DNA of 64,000 bases, taken from Bradyrhizobium tropiciagri. GTDB lineage: Bacteria; Pseudomonadota; Alphaproteobacteria; Rhizobiales; Xanthobacteraceae. Positions 35,331 through 44,788 of the stretch are shown piece after piece. The translations under genes and the position numbers were made by a program. The DNA is taken from positions 62,001 through 126,000 of the forward strand of contig NZ_JAFCKH010000011.1 in the NCBI RefSeq assembly GCF_018130505.1, in the 5' to 3' direction. Position 1 is the stretch's first letter. Each line of letters opens with the position of its first letter. The notes under the pieces were generated by a model. The model searched no databases and had not been told where the DNA came from. It worked only from the letters and a program-made list of their open reading frames with translations.

Positions 35331-35552
35331 CGTAGCCGGCTGCGTTGCGGTTGGCACAAGCGCGAGCTGTCCGCCATCCGCTTTCGTGCCGAATGTGATT
35401 ACCCCGATCGAGCGATTGCCACATCCAGCCGCGGTCGGATACCGTGACCAGTAATGCCTGTGATCGTATGGTCCGGCGGATGTACCCGTGACCGATGATC
35501 TCGAATGGCCCCGACGTGAATAGCGTCGGGGCCATTTGTCCGAGGGGGCGGG

Positions 35553-35582
35553 ACTCGCAGGACGGCATCGACGCGATGTTCA
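35553..35582 (+). pseudogene. Fragment duplicating the 3' end of cheZ
   Basis: About 30 bases match 34440-34470 of cheZ with a single internal mismatch (GGC for GAC). The frame continues open for some residues (NSLALLFASVTAS) rather than stopping. It has no start or upstream body, so it is a remnant. Confidence 0.6.
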
Positions 35583-35619
35583 ATTCGCTAGCGCTTTTGT
35601 TTGCCTCGGTGACAGCGTC

Positions 35620-35775
35620 CCTTCCCTTCTCCCCTTGTGGGAGAAGGTGGCGCGAAGCGCCGGATGAGGGGTATCTTTCCGCAGATTCAGAATTGAGAGG
35701 GGCGCCCGCGGAGAGATACCCCTCGCCCGGATTGCATCTGCGATGCAATCCGACCTCTCCCACAAGGGGAGAGGT
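35620..35775. repeat. Large inverted repeat (CTCCCCTTGTGGGAGA family)
   Basis: Outer arms CTCCCCTTGTGGGAGA (35629-35644) and TCTCCCACAAGGGGAG (35756-35771). An inner pair built on GAGGGGTATC and GATACCCCTC (about 35667-35723) makes a second stem. The right side includes GCATCTGCGATGC. Related elements lie at 38861-39003, 41335-41483 and, as a stub, at about 53151. Confidence 0.85.
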
Positions 35776-35820
35776 GCACCGCCGATGCGGCCCTGACGTT
35801 AGGGGAGAAACTCCGCCCTC

Positions 35821-36336
35821 CTACGCCCTTGGCGCGCAGCGGACGTAGACCATGTTGCCGTAGCGGACGCCGGCGTCCTTGTCGACGAAGCGGGTGATCA
35901 TGACGCGGCCGTCGAACGAGATGATCTCGCGGTCCTGTTCGCCGGGCGTCGGGCCGGGCGGGCCGATATAGTTCTTGCCGCTTGGCGAGCCCTTGAGGCG
36001 GAGTTCCTGCGGGGTGGCCTGGTCGGCGAGGTGCATGATGACGCCGCCGTTCTGGCCGGCGCCGATCACGTAGGGCTGCTTGCACTGGCCGCGCGCGGCG
36101 TCCTCGGTGCGCTTGCGGTCGGCGGGGTTCTGGAACGAGGCGAGGCCCCAGCGGCCGACGATCTCGTCGGCGCGGATGGTCGCGGGCATCTCCGCCACCG
36201 GCTGGTCGGCCTGCGGCGGGGGCTCGTTGGACGAAAACGACGGCAGGCTCGTGCTGCTGCAGCCGCCCAGCAATAGCATCAGCGCCGGGACGGCCGCGTA
36301 GCGTGCGACCAATCGCGCATTGAGTGACCTGATCAT
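35821..36336 (-). CDS. Lipoprotein of unknown function (protease-inhibitor-like layout)
   Basis: 171 residues from the ATG at 36336, preceded by GGGGG at 6 bases spacing. A lipobox LLLGGCSS places the lipid-bearing Cys at about residue 26. A Pro/Ser-rich linker is followed by IRADEIVGRWGLASFQNPAD, then KQPYVIGAGQNGGVIMHLAD, EIISFDGRVMITRFVDKDAG and YVRCAPRA. The core layout (a W-rich opening strand and a closing Cys) recalls small beta-barrel inhibitor-like proteins such as Inh/Omp19, but this is a weak resemblance. Probably an outer-membrane lipoprotein conserved in Bradyrhizobium. Confidence 0.78.
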   Translation of the reverse strand: MIRSLNARLVARYAAVPALMLLLGGCSSTSLPSFSSNEPPPQADQPVAEMPATIRADEIVGRWGLASFQNPADRKRTEDAARGQCKQPYVIGAGQNGGVIMHLADQATPQELRLKGSPSGKNYIGPPGPTPGEQDREIISFDGRVMITRFVDKDAGVRYGNMVYVRCAPRA

Positions 36337-36491
36337 GTGCATCCCCCGACTCCTGCTTCGGCCGCACCCTCCTGCAGCCAAGCGTAAAACGTTAGGCGGA
36401 GCAATGACGTCCGAAAAATGACGGCATCGCTACGATTTGGTTTCTGGTCCACCATCCTATATTGGCCTCACCAAGGCCTTAACCCCTTTGC

Positions 36492-36520
36492 TTGACAGGA
36501 AACCCGCCAAGCCATATTCC
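36492..36520 (+). promoter_or_regulatory. groESL sigma70-type promoter
   Basis: TTGACA at 36492-36497, then exactly 17 bases, then TATTCC at 36515-36520. The CIRCE element begins ten bases downstream, so the operator overlaps the expected transcription start. The leader to the groES ATG would be about 125 bases. Confidence 0.82.
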
Positions 36521-36529
36521 CGCGCGCAA

Positions 36530-36556
36530 TTAGCACTCTAGCTCCATGATTGCTAA
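36530..36556 (+). promoter_or_regulatory. CIRCE operator (HrcA binding site)
   Basis: TTAGCACTC, nine bases, GATTGCTAA. The consensus right arm is GAGTGCTAA, so one base differs. CIRCE is bound by HrcA to repress groESL without heat stress. hrcA is not in this window. Confidence 0.92.
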
Positions 36557-36652
36557 ACGTGTCGGGCCTCTCGCCCGGCGCCGACTGGGCCGGCATTTAG
36601 GGCCGGTCCCGATGAACCGGACCTGAAACCGAGCCTTCCAAGAGGGAACGTC

Positions 36653-38774
<2,122 letters not shown>

Positions 38775-38803
38775 GCCGTTCATCGCACATCAGCATCGAG
38801 ATC

Positions 38804-38834
38804 GAAGGCCGCCTCCGGGCGGCCTTCTTTTTTG
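38804..38834 (+). terminator. Rho-independent terminator after groEL
   Basis: Stem GAAGGCCGCC / GGCGGCCTTC with loop TCCG, then TTTTTT. It lies 30 bases after the groEL stop. Confidence 0.92.
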
Positions 38835-38860
38835 TCCCAGCATCCGCGCCAGGCTTTCAC

Positions 38861-39003
38861 CTCTCCCCGCGCTTTGCGGGGAGAGGTCGGATCGCATAGC
38901 AGATGCGATCCGGGTGAGGGGCAAGGCACGCTGTTCAACAAGCAGCACGGTGCTCGCCGGATGGAGCCCCTCACCCCAGCCCTCTCCCCGTAAGAACGGG
39001 GAG
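38861..39003. repeat. Repeat block (CTCTCCCCG family)
   Basis: Begins with the hairpin CTCTCCCCGCGCTTTGCGGG (pairing with the following GAGAG), contains GATCGCATAGCAGATGCGATC, and ends with CTCTCCCCGTAAGAACGGGG before GAGAG. The two ends are inverted relatives of each other. It fills the gap between the groEL terminator and a converging ABM gene. Confidence 0.78.
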
Positions 39004-39020
39004 AGGGAGCGCAAAGCCCC

Positions 39021-39389
39021 TCACGCCACGCACACGCCCGGCACCGCGACCTTCTCGAACAGATGCGGCGACGCCACCGCGGACGCCGGATAGGCGCCGA
39101 GCTTGGCCCTGAACTCGGGATTGACGAAGGCGGCGCGGAATGCGGCGGTGGATTCCCAGACCGCGTAGTTCAGATAGGCCGGGCTGTCGCCGAGCGCGCG
39201 GTGCAACTGGGTCGAGATGAAGCCCGGCTGCCGCTTCATGATCACGGCGTCGTCCTGCCAAGCTTTGAGGAAGGCGTCTTCGTCGGCCGCATCGAGCGTG
39301 AACAGGTTGACGAGCACGACGGCGGCGGCCTCGACGGCTAGCTGGCGATCGATCGGGAATGCGGGATCCAGGGGACGCATCTGGGGCAT
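39021..39389 (-). CDS. Antibiotic biosynthesis monooxygenase (ABM) domain protein
   Basis: 122 residues with the ABM ferredoxin-like fold pattern: AAAVVLVNLFTLDAADEDAF, then WQDDAVIMKRQPGFISTQLH, then YLNYAVWESTAAFRAAFVNP. These small dimeric enzymes oxidise quinol-type or polyketide substrates without cofactors, or bind haem. The substrate is unknown. It is divergent from a MarR regulator, and a perfect inverted repeat lies between them, so it is probably the regulator's target. Confidence 0.85.
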   Translation of the reverse strand: MPQMRPLDPAFPIDRQLAVEAAAVVLVNLFTLDAADEDAFLKAWQDDAVIMKRQPGFISTQLHRALGDSPAYLNYAVWESTAAFRAAFVNPEFRAKLGAYPASAVASPHLFEKVAVPGVCVA

Positions 39390-39448
39390 GGTTGGCTCCG
39401 TTCGATATGGTGCTATGATGTCATTTCGTTACGATGGACACATAATAA

Positions 39449-39468
39449 ATTGACATCATAATGTCAAT
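39449..39468. promoter_or_regulatory. Palindromic operator between ABM gene and MarR regulator
   Basis: ATTGACATCATAATGTCAAT: two perfect 8-base arms with a 4-base centre. The arms contain TTGACA on both strands, so the operator would cover the -35 of both divergent promoters (minus strand TTGACA-N17-TATGTG for the ABM gene). A half-site ATGATGTCA recurs at 39415-39423. Confidence 0.75.
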
Positions 39469-39486
39469 ACCATCCTATGGTGACAA

Positions 39487-39966
39487 ATGCCCCATGCCAA
39501 GCGAACCGCGGCAGGCGATGCCCTGAGCGGGCTCATCCTCGACCTGTTCCGCCTCAACAGCCTGCTGTTCACGGCCGGCGACCGGCTGGTGGCCGGGCTC
39601 GGCCTGACCAGCGCCCGCTGGCAGATCCTCGGCGCCATCATCGCCGCCGAACGCGCGCAGCCGGTGGCCTGGCTGGCGCGCGACCTCGGCGCCAACCGCC
39701 AGAACATCCAGCGCATCGTCAACGATCTGGAGCGCGACGGGCTCGTCACATTCGAGACCAACCCGCATCACCGCCGCGCGCAGCTCGTGGTGCTGACCGA
39801 CAAGGGACGCCAGGCCTTCGACGCCGCGATGCGCCTGCAATCGCCCTGGGTGAACGGCCTCGCCGACGGGCTTGCGGTCAAGGACATCGAAACCATGCAT
39901 CGCGTGATCCGCGCGCTGCGCGGCAGGCTGGAGAGCGGCGAGGAACCGGGCGAGCGCGCATCGTGA
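39487..39966 (+). CDS. MarR-family transcriptional regulator
   Basis: 159 residues with the MarR winged helix: LGLTSARWQILGAIIAAERA, WLARDLGANRQNIQRIVNDL (recognition helix) and the wing ETNPHHRRAQLVVLTDKGRQ. Such regulators are dimers that release DNA when they bind small phenolic ligands. It begins 18 bases from a perfect palindrome and is divergent from an ABM monooxygenase gene. Local control of that pair is the simplest reading. Confidence 0.9.
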   Translation: MPHAKRTAAGDALSGLILDLFRLNSLLFTAGDRLVAGLGLTSARWQILGAIIAAERAQPVAWLARDLGANRQNIQRIVNDLERDGLVTFETNPHHRRAQLVVLTDKGRQAFDAAMRLQSPWVNGLADGLAVKDIETMHRVIRALRGRLESGEEPGERAS

Positions 39967-39991
39967 ACGAGGCGCGATGCGCACACCGATG

Positions 39992-40018
39992 CCGCCTCCG
40001 GGCGGCCTTCTTTTTTGG
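39992..40018 (+). terminator. Rho-independent terminator after MarR gene
   Basis: GCCGCC-TCCG-GGCGGC followed by CTTCTTTTTT. It is almost identical in sequence to the terminator after groEL. Confidence 0.85.
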
Positions 40019-40079
40019 CCAATGACACACAGGTTTGCTAGTTACGACGGAACCCGATTCTTCCCCTCGAGGACTTCCC

Positions 40080-41279
40080 ATGCGCGCGCTCCCGCTCCTG
40101 CTGCTTGGTTTCGCCGTCGCCTCGGCGCCCGCCCTCGCCCAGATGAAGCTCTCGCCGAAGGCGGCGACCAGCGGCGGCCCGGAGACGCGCTATTTCACCG
40201 CGATCGACGGCCTGATGGACGGCAATGCCGACGTCGTCCTCAAGGAAACCCGCCAGGGCAAGACCGTCACCGCGGCGGTGCTCGACGTCTGCTATCCCGC
40301 GGAGAAAGGCTCCGACCGCAAGGACCGCTTCGTCGCCAATCTCACCGTCAGCGGCACTTCGCTGTCGGGCACCACCCAGAGCATCGCCGACAAGCAGCCG
40401 GTGACCATCAAGCTGAACCGCAAGCAGACCGGCGACAGCTTTGAATTCCGCGGCCAGATCACGGTCGGCCAAACCGTGACCGAGGTCGCCTCCACCGACA
40501 ATTCCGATCTCAGCGAGAAGGAATTCACCGACAACCAGGCCACCGACGACGGCATCACGCCGGCGCCGAAGGATTTCACCGACGTGTCGCCGGAAGCGAT
40601 GGGCGTGCGGGTCAAGCTGGATGCGGCGGCCGACTTCCTCAAGAGCCTGAAGGGCGAGGCGGTCGAGGTCAGCACCTCCAGCCTCGCGGTGACCTGCGAC
40701 GAGCTGCGCTCGGGCGAGCAGACCATCAACCTCACCGTCGATCCGGAGCGCGCGGCGGCGCTGCTCGCCAAGGCGAAGGCGGCCCCCGGCGTGACCGCCG
40801 CGGGCTGGACCAGCGGCGTGGTCGAGATGGATCGCACCATCCGCTTTGCCGCCGCCGACTGGGCGAGCGGCGAGAAGATCAACAAGGACAAGATCGCAAC
40901 CGCGATCTCGACCGTGTTGTCGCGGACGCTGTCGGCCAAGCCGGCCTCCGCGACCTGGAACGCCAACACCGGCAAGCTGAAGCTGATCCTGAAGCGGCCG
41001 AGCAAGACCTACCCGGCGCTCGGCCTCACCACCAATCTCGAGATCACCGCGCTGGTCTCGCCCGAGAAGCCCGGCGCCACCGACCGCCTGATCCTGTGGG
41101 TCTCGAGCCCGTCGACCTCGACCACGGACGACAGCGCCGGGCCGAAGCTGAACCTGTCGGAAGACACCGGCAGCGACGAGGAAGGCGGCGAGCCGATGGA
41201 CGACAACGGCTCGATCGACGCACTGCTCAAGGAGTTCAAGGGCCAGCGCTGGGACGCCGACAAGTCGGTATGGCACTGA
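40080..41279 (+). CDS. Secreted protein of unknown function
   Basis: 399 residues from the ATG at 40080 (GAGG upstream), giving a signal peptide MRALPLLLLGFAVASAPALA. The mature protein has no known motif: ETRYFTAIDGLMDGNADVVL, then VTAAVLDVCYPAEKGSDRKD, later AAADFLKSLKGEAVEVSTSS, and an acidic C-terminal stretch LSEDTGSDEEGGEPMDDNGS before DALLKEFKGQRWDADKSVWH. It is beta-rich and probably periplasmic. It looks conserved in Bradyrhizobium (impression only). It stands alone between a terminator and a repeat. Confidence 0.78.
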   Translation: MRALPLLLLGFAVASAPALAQMKLSPKAATSGGPETRYFTAIDGLMDGNADVVLKETRQGKTVTAAVLDVCYPAEKGSDRKDRFVANLTVSGTSLSGTTQSIADKQPVTIKLNRKQTGDSFEFRGQITVGQTVTEVASTDNSDLSEKEFTDNQATDDGITPAPKDFTDVSPEAMGVRVKLDAAADFLKSLKGEAVEVSTSSLAVTCDELRSGEQTINLTVDPERAAALLAKAKAAPGVTAAGWTSGVVEMDRTIRFAAADWASGEKINKDKIATAISTVLSRTLSAKPASATWNANTGKLKLILKRPSKTYPALGLTTNLEITALVSPEKPGATDRLILWVSSPSTSTTDDSAGPKLNLSEDTGSDEEGGEPMDDNGSIDALLKEFKGQRWDADKSVWH

Positions 41280-41334
41280 GGCCGAATTGGTCCTCGACGT
41301 GATGAGGCAAAGTCGCGCGGCGACGGTGCTGTGC

Positions 41335-41483
41335 TCCCTCGCCCCGTTCTTACGGGGAGAGGGTTGGGGTGAGGGGCTCTCTCCGCGCATGCGGTAGCAG
41401 CTGCGTTTGCGGAGACTCCCCCTCACCCGGAACGCATCTGACGATGCGTTCCGACCTCTCCCCGCAGGCGGGGCGAGGTGAAC
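41335..41483. repeat. Inverted repeat block (CCTCGCCCCG family)
   Basis: Begins GCCCCGTTCTTACGGGGAGA (a hairpin with CCCCGT/ACGGGG), has an inner pair around CTCTCCGCGCATGCGG, and ends with GAACGCATCTGACGATGCGT and a CCCCGC-AGG-CGGGGC hairpin. It is related to the blocks at 35620 and 38861. Confidence 0.78.
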
Positions 41484-41521
41484 CGGAGTACGCCGCTCGA
41501 TTCGGAGTCAAACTCATTGCT

Positions 41522-41764
41522 CTAGCCGGTCGACGTTCGCGTCGTCTCGCACGCGTCGTCGGCTTGCTCGACCGGCTCGCGCCTGAGCGGCACGACGTTG
41601 TCTTGTGACGGCGTCGGCGTGGCGTCCGGGCCGGACTGCAGCATTCCGTCGGCTCCGACGAACAGCTCGATGCTGCGCCCGGCCGCGGCGCGATCGAGCA
41701 GCGCCCGGAGCTCGGGGCGAAGTCCCTCGCCGCGCAGCGCGGCGATCGCATCGAAGTTACGCAT
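41522..41764 (-). CDS. Small protein of unknown function
   Basis: 80 residues, MRNFDAIAALRGEGLRPELR onwards, with ALLDRAAAGRSIELFVGADG and a Pro/Gln-containing tail. A good GAGGAG ribosome site lies 7 bases before the ATG, which is the main reason to accept it. No signal, membrane segment or known motif. It is divergent from the SnoaL-like gene. Confidence 0.5.
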   Translation of the reverse strand: MRNFDAIAALRGEGLRPELRALLDRAAAGRSIELFVGADGMLQSGPDATPTPSQDNVVPLRREPVEQADDACETTRTSTG

Positions 41765-42021
41765 GATGTGCTCCTCTGTGGCAGCGGATAGGATTTCGCG
41801 CAGCCGTCCCGCGCACCACCCGATTCCGGAATGCGCGACCGCGCGCGAAAAACGTCACTAAGCGCCAAAGCTGCAAGGCAGAATCTCGATCACGACCCGG
41901 CGTCGCGCCCGATCCGAAATCGGGTGGTGGGATCGCGCTATCCCGATGTTCACTGCACGCATCGATGCACCGCCGGTCACGCGACGCGCGAGGCCGGCCA
42001 TCAGCGAATGGAGATGATCCG

Positions 42022-42549
42022 ATGTCAGACGAGAACAAGGCCGTCGTCGCCCGATGGTTCACGGAGTTCTGGGGCAACCCGTGGAATCCGCGCATCGTCA
42101 ACGAGCTCGCGACCGCCGATATCGTCGTGCACTACCCGATGCATGAGCCGAAGCGTGGACGCGCCGCAGTGCTCAACTTCATGACCGCGTTTCGCGAGGC
42201 GTTTCCCGATCTCAATTTCTGGGGCGTCGGCGAACTGATCGCGGACGGTGACCTCGTCGTCGGCCGCTGGGAAGGCGGCGGCACCCACACCGGACCTGCG
42301 TTCAGCGATTTCCGCCTCGGCTCGCTGCCCGCCGCCTCCGGCCGCAAGATGACCTTCGCCGGGACGACCGTGCTGCGCGTGCAGCAGGGCCGGATCGCCG
42401 AGGAGCTCGGACAAGAAGACGCGATCACCGCCATGCTGCAGCTCGGCCTCATCCGCCTGCCCGAACCCGAAGGTGCCGCGACGCGGCCCGGCGGGGCGCT
42501 TCCGGCCGGCTGGAACAACATGGCGGCATCTCAAGAGACTGCCAGCTAG
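42022..42549 (+). CDS. SnoaL-like / ester cyclase family protein
   Basis: 175 residues from the ATG at 42022 (GGAG 8 bases ahead). The cone-shaped NTF2-like fold pattern is clear: NKAVVARWFTEFWGNPWNPR, IVNELATADIVVHYPMHEPK, FREAFPDLNFWGVGELIADG, VVGRWEGGGTHTG and GRKMTFAGTTVLRVQQGRIA. SnoaL-type enzymes close polyketide rings, but most bacterial relatives are uncharacterised. It stands alone, with a hairpin downstream. Confidence 0.82.
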   Translation: MSDENKAVVARWFTEFWGNPWNPRIVNELATADIVVHYPMHEPKRGRAAVLNFMTAFREAFPDLNFWGVGELIADGDLVVGRWEGGGTHTGPAFSDFRLGSLPAASGRKMTFAGTTVLRVQQGRIAEELGQEDAITAMLQLGLIRLPEPEGAATRPGGALPAGWNNMAASQETAS

Positions 42550-42560
42550 ATCCTGCGGCG

Positions 42561-42590
42561 ATGGAAGCCGGCGTTGCGCCGGCTTCCATT
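42561..42590 (+). terminator. Hairpin after SnoaL-like gene, weak T tract
   Basis: Perfect stem ATGGAAGCCGGCG / CGCCGGCTTCCAT with loop TTG, starting 11 bases after the stop codon. It is followed by TCTGCC rather than a run of T, so termination may be partial. Confidence 0.6.
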
Positions 42591-42694
42591 CTGCCTGCGA
42601 ATTACAAAGCGCGATTCAAATGCGCTTCGTCGAATGTTCTGCGAGAAGCATTCCAGAAACCGGTGCGTCAGCAGTCCATCGATGCAGCGGCGCG

Positions 42695-43162
42695 TTACGC
42701 CGGAAAGATCAGGCACGTCGTCGTGCCGTGAGCGAGTAGCCGTCCCTGCTGGTCGGTGACCCTGCCCTCAGCAGTGCCGACGCGGCGGCCGCAATTGAGC
42801 ATGGTGCCCTCCGCCCTGATCGGGCCGGTCTCCGGCGTGATCGGCCGGACTAGCGAAATCTTGAACTCGAGCGTGGTCTGGCTCGTTCCGGCATCGAGCG
42901 TCGACTGCACCGCGAGTCCCATACAACTGTCGAGCAGCGTCGCCGTGAGGCCGCCGTGCACGGTGCCGGCCGGATTGAGATGCGCATCGGTCGGCATGAG
43001 CGTGACCACGACGCGGCCGCGCTCGGCCTCCACAACGTCATAGCCCAGCGTGCGCGCGATCGTGTTGAGCGGCAGCGCGCCGCTGGCAAGGCCCTGGACG
43101 AAATCGAGGCCGCTCATTTGCCGCTTTTGCTCTGCGCTCACGGTGCCGTAGCTCTTCGCCAT
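42695..43162 (-). CDS. PaaI-type hotdog-fold thioesterase
   Basis: 155 residues from the ATG at 43162, with GGAG 6 bases ahead; ATGs at 43168 and 43174 are possible. The hotdog motif is HLNPAGTVHGGLTATLLDSC, with catalytic-type Asp/Gly and the helix, then TTLEFKISLVRPITPETGPI. It should hydrolyse acyl-CoA thioesters, typically aromatic or medium-chain ones. The context gives no further hint. Confidence 0.88.
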   Translation of the reverse strand: MAKSYGTVSAEQKRQMSGLDFVQGLASGALPLNTIARTLGYDVVEAERGRVVVTLMPTDAHLNPAGTVHGGLTATLLDSCMGLAVQSTLDAGTSQTTLEFKISLVRPITPETGPIRAEGTMLNCGRRVGTAEGRVTDQQGRLLAHGTTTCLIFPA

Positions 43163-43339
43163 GCTCATCTCCATCGCATCTGCGGCGACGTTAGCGGCCA
43201 CTGCTCCGGCAGACGACCCGATTCCCGGGAGCAACCCCGTCAATCTACGGGGTGTTTTGCCGCAGTTCGGTCACCGAAAATTAAGGCTCGATTTAGTTTC
43301 CGGGATCATCATTCGCGCGTCCGAACACTAGGTCACGCC

Positions 43340-44017
43340 ATGCAAGACCGCGAGCCGACGAGCGCTGCGAGCATCTGGCCGACAGATTTGGCCGGCGGCC
43401 ACGCGCCGGGCCAGCCGGCGGATCTGTGGGATGTCTCGAACGAGAATCACGACGCCGCCCTGCTGCTGCGCGAGCCGTTCGCCGACCGGGTTGGCACGCT
43501 GGTGCTGGCGGCCACCGCGCTGGCGGCAAGCTTCGTGCTGGGATGGGCCGGCAGCCAGTACTGGCACGAGTTCGCAGGCACGTCCGGCCCGAGCCAGGTC
43601 GTCGCCCAGAAGGAGGCGCCGCCGCCGCCCCGCGTCGCGGAAACGCGGACGCGAAGCGAGGGTGCGCGACGCTCCGCTTCCAATTCCGAGCCCGCCGTCA
43701 CCGGCAGCATTCCCAAGGCCACGGCCAATCCGCGCCCGCTCACGATGGGCGCCGCGCCCACGACCTTGAACGCACAGGCCGCCGCGCTGTCGACGAAGCC
43801 ACAGCTTGCGACGGCACCCGAGACGCGGCCGGGCACCGTTCCCGGATGGTCGGTCCTCGAGGTCCGCGACGGTACCGCCGTGCTGGAGGGACCGGACGGC
43901 GTCAAGATGGTCGCCCGCGGCGACGTCGTCCCCGGACTTGGCCGCGTCGATTCGATCGTGCGCTGGGGCAACCGCTGGATCGTCGCGACCGCGAACGGAT
44001 TGGTCGCTACGCCCTGA
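43340..44017 (+). CDS. Single-pass membrane protein of unknown function
   Basis: 225 residues from the ATG at 43340. A cytoplasmic N-terminus of about 50 residues leads into one membrane segment (VGTLVLAATALAASFVLGWA). A Pro/Ala/Ser-rich linker and a C-terminal beta-rich domain follow (VLEVRDGTAVLEGPDGVKMV, then GLGRVDSIVRWGNRWIVATA). The C-terminal piece resembles small periplasmic domains of pilus or secretion proteins such as PilP/GspC, but no such system is nearby. Function unknown. Confidence 0.72.
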   Translation: MQDREPTSAASIWPTDLAGGHAPGQPADLWDVSNENHDAALLLREPFADRVGTLVLAATALAASFVLGWAGSQYWHEFAGTSGPSQVVAQKEAPPPPRVAETRTRSEGARRSASNSEPAVTGSIPKATANPRPLTMGAAPTTLNAQAAALSTKPQLATAPETRPGTVPGWSVLEVRDGTAVLEGPDGVKMVARGDVVPGLGRVDSIVRWGNRWIVATANGLVATP

Positions 44018-44044
44018 GCGGCCGCGCGCCGATCGCTTCACTCG

Positions 44045-44461
44045 TCAGTTGCTGTTGATCTGGAAGCGCAGCGGCTTGCCGCCGAGCAGCGTGACGAAAT
44101 CACCTTCCCGCCGCCACGTGGCCGCGTTGCTGAGCGCCGCCAGCAGGTCGCTGTCGGCCTGGGCGCGATCCGGCGGACAGGTGCGGTTCTCCATCGCGCC
44201 GGGGACGAAGATGATGGTGTTGCCGGCGATCGAGAACTGGCCCCTGCCGCCATCGCACCAGAGCTCGAGCGACACCTCGCCATTGTCGCCGATCTCGAGC
44301 GAGGGAATCCGCTTCGAGCCGGGCATCCGCGCCGCGTCGAGCGTCATCAGGAAGCCGAACGGGAATTCATCCTGGGCGTGGGCCGGGTTCGATCCCAGCA
44401 CCATGCCCGGCAGCGCGAATACCGCAGCAGCGCCTCGCAAGATTCGTCCGATTGACCTCAT
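44045..44461 (-). CDS. Secreted META-domain protein
   Basis: 138 residues from the ATG at 44461 (GGGGA upstream). A signal peptide ends near NPAHAQ. The mature domain shows MLTLDAARM-type strands, LEIGDNGEVSLELWCDGGRG, then MENRTCPPDRAQADSDLLAA and WRREGDFVTLLGGKPLRF. The last part matches the META/HslJ pattern (ACP-like motif, then a helix, then the LTL strand). META proteins are linked to stress tolerance; the mechanism is unclear. Two Cys (in WCDGG and RTCPP) may form a disulphide. It is divergent from the mono-haem gene. Confidence 0.75.
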   Translation of the reverse strand: MRSIGRILRGAAAVFALPGMVLGSNPAHAQDEFPFGFLMTLDAARMPGSKRIPSLEIGDNGEVSLELWCDGGRGQFSIAGNTIIFVPGAMENRTCPPDRAQADSDLLAALSNAATWRREGDFVTLLGGKPLRFQINSN

Positions 44462-44733
44462 GCCATTCCCCGACATCGCCTGATGTTCTGGCGTGCTCGT
44501 CCTGAAAACCGTTCAGGCTCTCCGCTGACACGCTCCGACGGCCGTCCTTGTATTTGACGAGACCGCGGTTGGCCAGATTGGCCGCGTGACAAAATCTTCA
44601 CAATCCAAGATCCGAATCCAGGCGCCTGCGCCGCAAGGGTGACGGCCAAGCATTGCTCCTGCCGATGGGCGGGCGACCATCCGACAACACGCCCAAAGGT
44701 TGTAAATCGTTGTTGCACGTCGCGCGCTGCTGT

Positions 44734-44752
44734 GATCAACTTCAAGTTGATC
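44734..44752. promoter_or_regulatory. Perfect 19-bp palindrome, candidate operator
   Basis: GATCAACTTCAAGTTGATC: nine-base arms around one central C. It ends 33 bases before the TTG start of the mono-haem gene, in the 324-base gap that separates it from the divergent META gene. The size and position suit a dimeric repressor or activator. No recognised -35/-10 pair is adjacent, so the link is inferred. Confidence 0.6.
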
Positions 44753-44774
44753 TCCGCCCTTCATTTCGATTGCC

Positions 44775-44788
44775 AGGAGGAAGCGTTG
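44775..44788 (+). promoter_or_regulatory. Strong ribosome site fixing a TTG start
   Basis: AGGAGG at 44775-44780, five bases, then TTG at 44786. No ATG gives an N-terminal signal peptide in this frame, but this TTG does, so it decides the start of the mono-haem gene. Confidence 0.7.

Larger units (their letters stand above)
35331..35820. other. Long intergenic region holding a cheZ-end fragment and a large repeat
   Basis: 490 bases without a complete gene. At 35553-35582 there is a copy of the last ten cheZ codons with one difference (SQDGIDAMFN), followed by a T-rich GCTTTTGTTTG that resembles the DNA after the cheZ terminator. From about 35620 an inverted repeat follows. Nothing else was recognised. 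Confidence 0.6.

Noticed and set aside
35284-35763. 159-codon minus-strand frame across the repeat after the secreted-protein gene
   Set aside because: It is composed mainly of palindromic repeat DNA and the reverse of the cheZ-end fragment, with no ribosome site or conserved domain.
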